Below are positions 36,334 to 44,875 of a stretch of 64,000 nt of DNA, in pieces (positions within the stretch are counted from its first letter, which is position 1; the number at the start of each line of letters is the position of its first letter). The notes under the pieces are model-generated. The model was given only the letters and a program-made list of their open reading frames with translations. It searched no databases and was not told the DNA's origin. This stretch comes from Treponema sp. (GTDB lineage Bacteria; Spirochaetota; Spirochaetia; Treponematales; Treponemataceae): NCBI GenBank assembly GCA_022510925.1, contig JAFLSO010000006.1, positions 19,225 to 83,224 of the forward strand, read 5' to 3'. The translations under genes and the position numbers were made by a program.

Positions 36334-38016
36334 TTATTTTCTGTAAAGCCATTTACCGGCATAAGACTTCTCAGCGGACCCCGTGCCGGACAACAGCTCC
36401 CCCATTTTTTTCGGATCACTTAATTCAGCCTGATCCATCGGCTCTCCAGTGCTGTGATCTGGTCTGTAAGAAGAGTCACTGTCACACATATACCAACCGT
36501 CAGTCTTTTCAAATTCTATATTAATAAAAGTGGTATTTGGCCCGAAGACATAACAAGCATTGAATGCACCAATGCCAATACTTTTCATGCTTGCAGGAAT
36601 TGTTATTTTCTCAAGTGCTTTGCAACCTTCAAACGCGGAGTAACCGATTTCCTCCGTGCCTGCCGGGATTGTTATGTCTGTAAGGCTTTCGCATCCTCTA
36701 AATGCATTCCGACCTATTTTCTTCAGACCGGCGGAGAGTTTCACAGTCGTAAGGTTTGGGTAATAATCGAACATACTGTCCGGTATCTCTTCAAGACCTT
36801 CGGGCAATATGACGGTTTGAACCTTGCTATAGACCTGTTCATCACCAAATAGGCTGTTAAAAGAGAATGAGTTGGAATTGAATTCCATATTGCCGTTCTT
36901 GATTTCCAGTTTCGTGATGCTATGGCAGTCATCGAAAGCATGCATTCCTACTTTATTGACGCTCCTGGGAATTACAAGCTCTCCTTTCATAATAAAGCAA
37001 ATATAGAACGCACGATCACCTATGGATGTAAGGCCCTCGCTGAGAGTAGGCACGGCTGAGAGTCCCGTGCATCCGTTGAAAGCGTCATTTCCTATGCTCT
37101 TCACGCTGTCGGGAATCGTCACGCCCTTAAGATGTTTGGCATGATAGAACGAAAAGCTTCCGATTTTGGTGGTTCCCTCAGGAATCTCAATTGAAAAGTC
37201 GTCAGCTAGCAGACCTGTATCGTTAAGAATATCAACCGTCTTCCCTTCGCCTATAGGAATCGTCACGCTTTCCGCGGACATAAGCAGATATTCCTCTTTG
37301 TCCAGCTCGCACCAGTCTTTAAGCGTCCCCCTGTATTCCACGGTCTTTATGTAACAGCAATAGTAGAACGCGCCCCAGCCTATGCTCTTAAGGCCCTTGC
37401 CGAGCACAACTTTTTCAAGCGCCGTTTCGGGACACTCCTCACTCTGGTCTGAATGCGCATGTGCCTCTCCTAGCGCGAACGCCATTTCACCGATACTTAC
37501 AACGCTGTCTGGAATCGTCACGCTCGTAAGTTTTGCGCAGCCGTAGAACGCTCTGTCACCTATTTCCTTAACGCCGTCTCCTATTGTCACAGTTTTAAGA
37601 GCCGTGCAGTTGAAGAACGCACCGTTGCAGATTTCCGTAATGCCGTTTCCGATTATCACGGTCTCAAGAGCCGTGCAGTTGCCGAACGCCATTTCATCAA
37701 TAATGGCGGTAACGCTGTTAGGGATTGTAACTTTCTTAATAGAGCTGTTGCCCGAGAAAGCCCCTTCTATCTTTGTGATGCCGTTCGGGATTGTAACCTC
37801 CGTGGCAGTTCCATCGTATCTCATAAGCCTGCATGTGCCGTCCTCGTATTTCCAGACGACGAAGCCGCCCTCCAGCGTCTCCTCGATGTAACCAAACGGC
37901 CCGTAAGGGTTATTTTCCTCTTCATTCCCATTCCCGCACCCGGTGAGCCCCGACATCACTAGCAAGGCTCCGATTATCACGGCAAAGGCCACGACTGCTC
38001 TCTTCCTCATCATCAT
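36334..38016 (-). CDS. BspA-like leucine-rich-repeat lipoprotein
   Basis: A 560-residue surface-type lipoprotein. Signal peptide and lipobox GLTGC (C27). About 14 LRR_5/TpLRR repeats of roughly 23 residues follow (IPNSVTAIIDEMAFGNC, IGDGVKEIGDRAFYGC and so on). Related proteins in treponemes and oral anaerobes mediate binding to host or other cells. ATG at 38016 has AAGGA 7 nt before it. The DNA here is less GC-rich than its neighbours, which hints at a different origin. Confidence 0.92.
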   Translation of the reverse strand: MMMRKRAVVAFAVIIGALLVMSGLTGCGNGNEEENNPYGPFGYIEETLEGGFVVWKYEDGTCRLMRYDGTATEVTIPNGITKIEGAFSGNSSIKKVTIPNSVTAIIDEMAFGNCTALETVIIGNGITEICNGAFFNCTALKTVTIGDGVKEIGDRAFYGCAKLTSVTIPDSVVSIGEMAFALGEAHAHSDQSEECPETALEKVVLGKGLKSIGWGAFYYCCYIKTVEYRGTLKDWCELDKEEYLLMSAESVTIPIGEGKTVDILNDTGLLADDFSIEIPEGTTKIGSFSFYHAKHLKGVTIPDSVKSIGNDAFNGCTGLSAVPTLSEGLTSIGDRAFYICFIMKGELVIPRSVNKVGMHAFDDCHSITKLEIKNGNMEFNSNSFSFNSLFGDEQVYSKVQTVILPEGLEEIPDSMFDYYPNLTTVKLSAGLKKIGRNAFRGCESLTDITIPAGTEEIGYSAFEGCKALEKITIPASMKSIGIGAFNACYVFGPNTTFINIEFEKTDGWYMCDSDSSYRPDHSTGEPMDQAELSDPKKMGELLSGTGSAEKSYAGKWLYRK

Positions 38017-38023
38017 GTTGCAT

Positions 38024-38052
38024 TCCTTTGCGTTTTTACATCCGCCGATGGT
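38024..38052 (-). repeat. Shared leader repeat, copy 2
   Basis: Leader of the LRR lipoprotein gene, matching 36212-36239 at 26 of 29 positions. See that entry. Confidence 0.7.
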
Positions 38053-38094
38053 CATTCTGCACGCGGGGGCACAGCCCCCCTGCGTCCGGGCCTG

Positions 38095-38832
38095 TCAGAG
38101 CGGCTCCGCCTCTCCCGCCTTTTTTCCGGCCGCGCGGCGCGCCACCGTGTCGTTGGTTTTCCTTATGTTCTCGGCCACGGTGCCGGCCAAATCAGCGTAG
38201 CCGTCCATCTCCGAGACTATGTTCAGGTACGGCACTATGCCGTCGTTAATCAGCGCCATGAGCGGCCTTTTAAGGGAGCTCGCCGACTCGCCCTTGTCCA
38301 GCCTGGCCTTTATGTAGCCGTCGTGCGCCGCGTTGAACTTGTCCTGCGCCGCGCGCAGTGCCTCCGTAAGCTCCGCCACGCCGGAGAGCGCCTTTATGCC
38401 CGCGGCCGTGCCCTCCGCCCCCAGATCCTCCAGCAGAGACTCGGTGAGCGCGGTCTGCTCGGCGTAGCCTTTGGCCGTCATTCCCCGGCCGTACTTGTCC
38501 AGCACGGAGCAGACGGCCATGGCCGCCTCCTTCACCTCAGGGAACGGGCTTGCCGTGTAGCCGTTAGTCAGCGTGAAGAGGTCCCTGGTCGCGGCATCCC
38601 TCGCCGCGTCAGCCTCGTCCAGCGTGGAGAGCACCGGGCTCTGCTTTATAGCAGTGGTGTTCCGCGCGCTCAAATCGTGCAGTGTCTCAAGCAGAGACTT
38701 GAGCACCGGGTCCTTGGCCGCCACGGTGTCGCCGCCCGCGCATGCCGCAGTGAACGCCCTCTCCAACGCGTCGCAGAGCGCGTCATACTCCGTGATGTAC
38801 GCCCTGTTAGTTACTTTTTGAACTTTTGCCAT
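38095..38832 (-). CDS. Helical protein of unknown function (DUF6261-like)
   Basis: A 245-residue soluble all-helical protein, Ala-rich. It resembles the DUF6261 type known mainly from Bacteroidetes as I recall; not verified. No signal peptide. It lies between the LRR gene and the minisatellite array, and its start is only 60 nt from the last repeat unit. It may be transcribed from the poly-C promoter candidate at 39303-39331. Codon bias is very GC-rich compared with the LRR gene. Confidence 0.7.
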   Translation of the reverse strand: MAKVQKVTNRAYITEYDALCDALERAFTAACAGGDTVAAKDPVLKSLLETLHDLSARNTTAIKQSPVLSTLDEADAARDAATRDLFTLTNGYTASPFPEVKEAAMAVCSVLDKYGRGMTAKGYAEQTALTESLLEDLGAEGTAAGIKALSGVAELTEALRAAQDKFNAAHDGYIKARLDKGESASSLKRPLMALINDGIVPYLNIVSEMDGYADLAGTVAENIRKTNDTVARRAAGKKAGEAEPL

Positions 38833-38892
38833 GTGAATTTCCTATGATTTTTATTTGGGTTTACGAAAAGAACCGCGCGCCCTGCACGGAAC

Positions 38893-39243
38893 CGCTCCAG
38901 GCGGGGCAAATTCAGCGCTGAATTTCCATGGAATTGCGTCAGGCTAGATGATGTGCGTGCTAAATTCGCCCGGATTTGCTCCAGGCGGGGTAAATTTAGC
39001 GCTAAATTTCCCTGGAATCGCGCCGGGCGGAACAAATTTAGCACTAAATTTCTATGGAATTGCGCCAAGTCAGACAATGCGCGCGCTAAATTTGCCCGGA
39101 ATCGCTCCGTGCGGGGTAAATTTAGTGCTAAATTTCTATGGGATTGCGCCAAGTCAGACAATGCGCGCACTAAATTCGCCCGGAAACGCTCCGTGCGGGG
39201 TAAATTTAGCGCTGAATTTCTATGGGATTGCGCCGTGCGGTAC
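38893..39243. repeat. 42-bp tandem repeat (minisatellite), about 8.3 copies
   Basis: Units start at 38893, 38935, 38977, 39019, 39061, 39103, 39145, 39187 and a partial at 39229. Two unit types alternate in part, giving an 84-bp higher-order period. Most units of one type hold a palindrome built on AAATTTAGCGCTAAATTT. Being 14 codons long, the unit keeps all frames open. Copies differ by several substitutions. There are no unique spacers. Confidence 0.85.
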
Positions 39244-39474
39244 GGCCCGGCAGATGCTTTTGATGCGGATGATGTCCGGCGTGGCCCTGTATACGGACTT
39301 ATACTATACAGACGACGGGGGGGGGTATCAGGGGATTTCAGTTTCTTTAAGCGGCGCTCCGCCTCAGCAGAGCCCGGGGCTGCGCCGCCCTCCGCGCGCT
39401 TTATCCGTACACTTCTCATTGCCGTTATTCTATACGATAAAGCGATTCGGCGCAAGGGCAGAATGCGCGGGCGG
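39244..39474. other. Non-coding stretch with G9 tract
   Basis: Together with the array this makes a gene-free stretch of about 640 nt between the 245-aa protein and nrdG. Apart from the promoter candidate and the G9 tract I see no convincing gene; the frames that cross it are by-products of the repeats. Confidence 0.55.
39303..39331 (-). promoter_or_regulatory. Possible phase-variable promoter with poly-C9 spacer
   Basis: On the minus strand CTGATA (39326-39331), a 17-nt spacer that contains nine C (39317-39325), and TATAGT (39303-39308). Gain or loss of C would shift the spacing away from 17. The gene it could drive is the 245-aa protein, about 470 nt away past the repeat array. Confidence 0.4.
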
Positions 39475-39993
39475 TCAATCATCCCCCTCGCGGCGCTCCG
39501 TCCGCTCAAACGGCGCGCTCAGTATCCTCTGGTTCCTGCTTCCGCGGAATTTGAGCGTGATGTCCCTCTGCTCCTGTATGAAAGGGCCGTCCACCAGAGT
39601 GTCTATGCAGCCCAGCATGCGCCCCGTCACCTCCGTGCGGCATTTTCCGTCGGCGGGCAGGATGTCTTTTTCAAGCGTGTAGCCGGTGTAGCACCAGACG
39701 GTCTTGCGGGGGTAGGCTTTTTTCACGCGCTCCAGAAACGGCGCTAGCGCCCTCTGGTTCTCCGGCTCGAACGGCTCCCCGCCCAGTACGGTGAGCCCCG
39801 CTATGTATTCGGGAGAGAGCGCGTCCAGAATCTCCGCCTCCGTCTCCTCCGTGAATTCCCTGCCGTATGAGAAGTCCCATGTGAGGGCGTTGAAGCAGCC
39901 CGCGCAGCGGACTCTGCAGCCGCTTACAAAAAGGCTTACGCGCACGCCGTCTCCGTTGGCTATGTCAGTCTTTTTTATCTCTCCATAGTTCAC
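39475..39993 (-). CDS. nrdG: Anaerobic ribonucleotide reductase activating protein
   Basis: A 172-residue radical-SAM activase that installs the glycyl radical in NrdD. The 4Fe-4S motif is CRVRCAGC near residue 31, followed by GGEPFEPEN and YTGYT. The start is GTG at 39993; a promoter's -10 box ends 6 nt upstream and no ribosome site exists. It is separated from nrdD by a GH3 gene. The C-terminal tail after EQRDITLKF is Arg-rich. Confidence 0.93.
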   Translation of the reverse strand: MNYGEIKKTDIANGDGVRVSLFVSGCRVRCAGCFNALTWDFSYGREFTEETEAEILDALSPEYIAGLTVLGGEPFEPENQRALAPFLERVKKAYPRKTVWCYTGYTLEKDILPADGKCRTEVTGRMLGCIDTLVDGPFIQEQRDITLKFRGSRNQRILSAPFERTERREGDD

Positions 39994-39999
39994 GGGACC

Positions 40000-40027
40000 A
40001 TTATAATTGACGCGCGGAAAAAATCAA
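40000..40027 (-). promoter_or_regulatory. Promoter giving a probable leaderless nrdG mRNA (GTG start)
   Basis: On the minus strand TTGATT (40022-40027), 16-nt spacer, TATAAT (40000-40005), 6 nt to GTG. Confidence 0.6.
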
Positions 40028-40043
40028 CCTGCGCCGCGCACGC

Positions 40044-42425
40044 TCATGCCCTGATTTTTCTGTTGGCGCATTTTACTATGAGCCTTGCGAATCTTTCCGT
40101 GAACATTCCGCCCGCCGTGCTTATAAAGCTTTCCACAGGATTTTCCCTTATGGCGCTAAGACTTATTTTTACGGCGGGATCTTCCCTGGACTTATGCCTG
40201 CTTGAGAGAACCAGCACCATCTCAAACACTTTGAGCAGGGCGCGCACAAAAAGGCTTTCCTGCGCCATGGAATCCAGATTATCCGTTAAAGTGAACCGTT
40301 CCCCTGCATGAGCCGCACCGGGCGCGGGGAAATGTTCCTGCGCCTCCTCATCGGTGAGCACCGCGTCGCAGAGCCTTTCGCCGCGCACGCTCACGCTCGC
40401 CGTAAGCCTTATGTCCTTTACGCTTGCTGCGGCGCACAGCCCGTACTCCCCGCCTATGACCGTGAAGCTTTTTTTCTTTACGGAATAAACGCTGAAATCC
40501 CTTTCCGTGAGCGTGAACGTAAGCGTCTTTCTTTGGCCCGCCCTGAGGAAGACTTTCTCAAATGCCCTGAGCTCCGTAGCGGCGCGCGTGAACGGCTCAG
40601 GCGGCGGAGGATTTTTTACATAAAGCTGGACGGTCTCGCTTCCGTCAGCGCCGCCCGCATTCGTAACGGCAAGCGACACTCTGAATAACGAGCGCGCCTT
40701 CATGTCCTCTCCCGAAATCTCCTCCACGCGCAGGTCAGAGTACTCAAAGCGGGAATAACTTAGGCCGAAGCCGAACTCAAACTGCACGGGGATATTCTTA
40801 GTCTCGTACCATCTGTAGCCTACCAGCGTTCCTTCCGAATAGTTTACGTCACGGCCGCTCACGGGTATCCCGGTCTCCGCCTTAATGGGCCATGTCTCCG
40901 CAAGTTTTCCGCTCGGATTCTTTATGCCGGTGATTAGCTCGTGGCAGGCTTTGCCGCATGCCTCCCCGCACAGATGCATGTGGAGGATTGCCCTGGCATT
41001 CTCCGCGAATGTAAGATCCACCGGAGAGCCGCTGAAAGTCACGAGCGCCACGTTATCCGTTATGCCGCGAAGCTCCCTGTAAAGCGCGGTCTGGCCTTCC
41101 GGGAGCCTTAAGTCCGTCCTGTCAAAGCCCTCGCCCTCGCAGGATTCCTCCAGGCCGCAGAAATAGAGCACGGGGATGGCGGGATTTTCTTTTACGGCGG
41201 CGCTGATTTTTTTTGCCGCTTCGGAGCGCAGCCTCCTCTCTTCCCTTTCTTTTTTATTCTTCCTGCGGAATGAGGAGACATAGCCCCGCACATAGACTAC
41301 GTCAAAATCGTCTCTCAGAAAATCCAGGGCGCTTGGATAATCCTCTGTGTTTATGTGGCTTGAGCCCGTGCCCTGGAACCGCATCCGCTCCGCGAGCTCT
41401 CCTGCCACTATAATCTTCTGCCGTCTTCCGCCTGCTTCTTTTCTAAGCGGGAGCATGCCGTCGTTTTTAAGAAGCACCGCGCTTTCCAGGGCCAGCTCAT
41501 GCGCGCTCTCATGCTGCGCCTCGTAGTCCACGGGATTTTCTTGCGGGGCATGGTTTTCAGTGCTTAATCTGAGGGCGAGCCTTATAATCCTTATGCAGGC
41601 GGCGTCTATGTCTTTTTCGCTCACGGTCCCGCTCCTAAGGGCGGCTTTTATCTGCCTTGAAAAATATCCGTGTGAGTCTGGCATGCCTAAATCCATTCCG
41701 GCCCTCAGGCTTTCCGCCGCGTCTATGGTCGCGCCCCAGTCCGAAATCACTATTCCTTTAAAGCCCCACTCCGTCCGCAGGGTCTGCGTAAGGAGCGCCC
41801 TGCTCGCGCTGGCATAGATTCCGTTTATCCTGTTATACGATGACATGACGGAGACCGGCGCTGATTTTTTTACGGCCCGCTCAAAACCCGCAAGATAAAT
41901 CTCGCGCATGGTACGCTCGTCCGCATTGCTTGATGAGACCTGCCTGAATTTCTCCTGATTGTTGAGGGCAAAATGCTTTATGCACGCGCCCACGTTTTCT
42001 GACTGCATACCGCTCACGTAGGCCGCGGCAAGCTCTCCTGTCAGCAGGGGGTCCTCTGAGAAATACTCAAAATTCCTTCCGCATAAAGGGGAGCGCTTTA
42101 TGTTCATTCCGCAGCCCAGGATAATATTAACATTCCTGGATTTTGCCTCACGCGCTATGGCCCGCGCCATTTTCTCCACGGCGCTTACATTCCAGCCGCA
42201 CGCTATGGCGCTGGCGGTGGGGAAGCAGGTGGCCTTGCGGCTTTTGTTTATGTTCGAGTAGCTTTCATTCCGGCCCTGATACCTAAGGCCGTGGGGGCCG
42301 TCGCTCATGCAGAGCGCGGGGATTTTTCCTTTGGCAGAGAAAGTGCTCCAGTTACCGTCCCCATTTAAAAGACGGATTTTCTCCTCCAGGGAGAGGTCGC
42401 TCAGTATCTGCTCGGCGGTTCTCAT
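40044..42425 (-). CDS. GH3 beta-glucosidase
   Basis: A 793-residue glycoside hydrolase family 3 enzyme. N-terminal barrel with the nucleophile Asp in GIVISDWGAT, the KHFALNNQE substrate motif, then the GH3 C domain and a fibronectin type III-like domain (VTNAGGADGSETVQLYVKNP). About 100 extra C-terminal residues are helical and basic (LFVRALLKVFEMVLVLSSRHKSRED) and are not usual for the family. No signal peptide, so cytoplasmic. ATG at 42425 has AGGA 9 nt upstream. It starts 40 nt after nrdD. Confidence 0.94.
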   Translation of the reverse strand: MRTAEQILSDLSLEEKIRLLNGDGNWSTFSAKGKIPALCMSDGPHGLRYQGRNESYSNINKSRKATCFPTASAIACGWNVSAVEKMARAIAREAKSRNVNIILGCGMNIKRSPLCGRNFEYFSEDPLLTGELAAAYVSGMQSENVGACIKHFALNNQEKFRQVSSSNADERTMREIYLAGFERAVKKSAPVSVMSSYNRINGIYASASRALLTQTLRTEWGFKGIVISDWGATIDAAESLRAGMDLGMPDSHGYFSRQIKAALRSGTVSEKDIDAACIRIIRLALRLSTENHAPQENPVDYEAQHESAHELALESAVLLKNDGMLPLRKEAGGRRQKIIVAGELAERMRFQGTGSSHINTEDYPSALDFLRDDFDVVYVRGYVSSFRRKNKKEREERRLRSEAAKKISAAVKENPAIPVLYFCGLEESCEGEGFDRTDLRLPEGQTALYRELRGITDNVALVTFSGSPVDLTFAENARAILHMHLCGEACGKACHELITGIKNPSGKLAETWPIKAETGIPVSGRDVNYSEGTLVGYRWYETKNIPVQFEFGFGLSYSRFEYSDLRVEEISGEDMKARSLFRVSLAVTNAGGADGSETVQLYVKNPPPPEPFTRAATELRAFEKVFLRAGQRKTLTFTLTERDFSVYSVKKKSFTVIGGEYGLCAAASVKDIRLTASVSVRGERLCDAVLTDEEAQEHFPAPGAAHAGERFTLTDNLDSMAQESLFVRALLKVFEMVLVLSSRHKSREDPAVKISLSAIRENPVESFISTAGGMFTERFARLIVKCANRKIRA

Positions 42426-42464
42426 GGAATGAATTCCTAAAAAGCGCACTGCGCGCGGCGTTCC

Positions 42465-44645
42465 CTACAGGTGCAGGACACGCTCCTTTATTTCCTGCGT
42501 GCGTCCCTGGTTCCAGTACTGGGTTCCTATGTAACCGCATGTGCGGCGCGCCACGTTCATGGTGGTCTGGTCCTCGTTGCCGCAGTTGGGGCAGTGCCAG
42601 ATCAGTTTTTTGTCGGAATCCTCCTGGACCAGTATCTCGCCTGTGTAGCCGCATTTCTGGCAGAAGTCGCTCTTGGTGTTCAGCTCGGCGTACATTATGT
42701 TGTTGTAGATGTGCTTGAGCAGTGTCATGATGGCGGGGATGTTGTCCTCCATGTTAGGCACCTCCACGTAGCTTACTGCTCCGCCGGGAGAAAGCTCCTG
42801 GAACTGCGCCTCGAAAGTGAGCTTTGAGAACGCGTCTATTTTCTCCGTTACGTTCACGTGGTAGCTGTTAGTTATGTAATTCTTGTCTGTGACGCCCTCT
42901 ATGACACCGAAGCGTTTTTTAAGGCACTTGGCGAATTTGTAGGTGGTGCTCTCAAGCGGAGTTCCGTAGATGGAATAGTCTATGTGCTCTGCCTTTTTCC
43001 ATTTGGCGGTGGCGTCATTCAGGGCGTGCATCACGCGAAGCGCGAACGGTGTCGCCTCGGGGTCCGTGTGGCTTTTTCCCGTCATGTAGCGCACGCACTC
43101 GTACAGCCCCGCATAGCCCAGGCTTAGCGTGGAGTATCCGTTGTACAGAAGATCATCTATAACCTGGCCTTTCTCCAGGCGGGCAAGCGCGCCGTTCTGC
43201 CACAGTATGGGGGCCGTGTCGCTCTTAGTGCCAAGCAGATGCTTGTGGCGCTCCTGTAACGCCCTGTGGCACAAATCAAGCCTCTCTTCCAGAATCTTCC
43301 AGAATTTATCCTCGTCACGGAAGGAGGAGCACGCCACGTCCACCAGGTTCAATGTGACTACGCCCTGATTAAAGCGGCCGTAATACTTGGGCTTCCCGGT
43401 GGTGGGCTCCACGTATGTGGTCAGGAACGAGCGGCAGCCCATGCAAGGGTAGCAGTTTCCGTTTCCGTTCGAGTCCACCTTGAGCTCAAGCATTTTTTTC
43501 TCGCTTATGTAGTCCGGGACCATGCGTCTGGCGGTGCAGCGCGCGGCCAGCTCGGTAAGATAATAATATTTTGTCCCTTCCTCTATGTTGTCCGGCTCAA
43601 GCACATAAATAAGCTTGGGGAACGCGGGGGTTATCCAGACGCCTTTCTCGTTCTTAACGCCCTGAGTGCGCTGCTTGAGGACTTCCTCTATGACCATGGC
43701 AAGGTCGGCTTTCTCCTGCTCGTCCTTAGCCTCGTTAAGGTACATGAACACGGTGACGAACGGAGCCTGCCCGTTTGTGGTCATCAGGGTTATGACCTGA
43801 TACTGTATTGTCTGCACACCGCGCGTTATCTCGTTCTTAAGCTGCCTGTTAACCATGTGCTCAAACTGCTCGTCCGTAAGGGTAAGCCCTGTCTCCTTCA
43901 TGGTCTCCGCCACCTCGCGGCGTATTTTCTGCCTGCTCACCTCCACGAACGGGGCAAGATGCGTCAGAGATATGCTCTGCCCGCCGTACTGGCTGGAGGC
44001 TACCTGGGCGATTATCTGCGTGGCGATGTTGCACGCTGTGCTGAAACTGTGCGGGCGGTCTATCTTGGTTCCGCTGATTACGGTTCCGTTCTGGAGCATG
44101 TCCTCCAGATTAACCAGGTCGCAGTTATGCATGTGCTGGGCAAAATAGTCCGCGTCATGAAAGTGAATCAGCCCCTCGTCATGCGCCCTGACGATTTCAT
44201 CTGACAGCAGGAATCTGCGCGTAATGTCCTTGGACACCTCGCCCGCCATGTAGTCGCGCTGGACGCTTACAACCGTGGGATTTTTGTTGGAATTCTCCTG
44301 CTTCACTTCCTCGTTGCTTTCTTTGAGGAGAGAAAGAATCTGTTTGTCCGTGGTGTTCGACTGGCGCTTAAGATTGTGCCTGTACCTGTAAGTGATGTAT
44401 TTTTTCGCGACTTCGTAGGCGCCGTTCTGCATGATGCCGGTCTCAACCAAGTCCTGGATGGTCTCCACATCAAGCGCATGGCCTTCCCGCGCGGACTCAA
44501 TTTCGATGTCATCGGCTATGGACTCTATCTGCCTTTTGGTCAGCCGGCCGTGCGCGTCTACCGTCGCATTCGCCTTTTCTATGGCCTTGACTATTTTACC
44601 GCGGTTAAAATCCACCTCTTCGCCGCTACGTTTGATGATTTTCAT
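42465..44645 (-). CDS. nrdD: Anaerobic ribonucleoside-triphosphate reductase
   Basis: A 726-residue class III reductase making dNTPs under anaerobic conditions. An ATP-cone (about residues 1-90, KIIKRSGEEVDFNRGKI), the catalytic barrel, a zinc site (CQKCGYTG...CPNCGN) and the glycyl radical loop RRTCGYIGTQYWNQGRT at the C-terminus are present. The ATG at 44645 has GAGGGG 5 nt upstream; the 21 codons before it are in the leader. Followed by GH3. Confidence 0.97.
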   Translation of the reverse strand: MKIIKRSGEEVDFNRGKIVKAIEKANATVDAHGRLTKRQIESIADDIEIESAREGHALDVETIQDLVETGIMQNGAYEVAKKYITYRYRHNLKRQSNTTDKQILSLLKESNEEVKQENSNKNPTVVSVQRDYMAGEVSKDITRRFLLSDEIVRAHDEGLIHFHDADYFAQHMHNCDLVNLEDMLQNGTVISGTKIDRPHSFSTACNIATQIIAQVASSQYGGQSISLTHLAPFVEVSRQKIRREVAETMKETGLTLTDEQFEHMVNRQLKNEITRGVQTIQYQVITLMTTNGQAPFVTVFMYLNEAKDEQEKADLAMVIEEVLKQRTQGVKNEKGVWITPAFPKLIYVLEPDNIEEGTKYYYLTELAARCTARRMVPDYISEKKMLELKVDSNGNGNCYPCMGCRSFLTTYVEPTTGKPKYYGRFNQGVVTLNLVDVACSSFRDEDKFWKILEERLDLCHRALQERHKHLLGTKSDTAPILWQNGALARLEKGQVIDDLLYNGYSTLSLGYAGLYECVRYMTGKSHTDPEATPFALRVMHALNDATAKWKKAEHIDYSIYGTPLESTTYKFAKCLKKRFGVIEGVTDKNYITNSYHVNVTEKIDAFSKLTFEAQFQELSPGGAVSYVEVPNMEDNIPAIMTLLKHIYNNIMYAELNTKSDFCQKCGYTGEILVQEDSDKKLIWHCPNCGNEDQTTMNVARRTCGYIGTQYWNQGRTQEIKERVLHL

Positions 44646-44708
44646 CCAATCCCCTCTCTTTGGAAGCCCGCCACTCGACAACGCTATCTGTGGCGTGTTG
44701 ATTGGCAC

Positions 44709-44737
44709 AGTCTACTAGGTATGGTGGTTTTAGTCAA
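44709..44737 (-). promoter_or_regulatory. Promoter of nrdD
   Basis: On the minus strand TTGACT (44732-44737), 17-nt spacer, TAGACT (44709-44714). The leader is about 60 nt. I see no NrdR box. Confidence 0.7.
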
Positions 44738-44805
44738 TGTTATAAATTTCCTGGAAGATTTAAGGAATGGCTTAACTCCGCGCTTTTTTAGGAATTTTTA
44801 GGTGC

Positions 44806-44854
44806 AAAAAAAATTATGCCCTTTGAAAACCTAATTCTGTGGGTCCAAAGGGCA
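44806..44854 (-). terminator. Terminator of the basic secreted protein gene
   Basis: A 9-bp stem (44817-44825 with 44846-44854, 20-nt loop) followed on the minus strand by eight T (44806-44813). Confidence 0.8.
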
Positions 44855-44875
44855 CTTTATGGGTACAGACTTTAT

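Noticed and set aside
38893-39243. CRISPR array
   Set aside because: The repeats are contiguous, diverged and without unique spacers, and no cas genes are near.
38948-39747. Long rightward frames through the 42-bp repeats
   Set aside because: A repeat unit of 14 codons keeps all frames open. The frames run antisense into nrdG, have no ribosome site and resemble no repeat protein I know.
43266-44204. A 312-codon rightward frame
   Set aside because: It is antisense to nrdD, which has clear catalytic motifs across the whole region.
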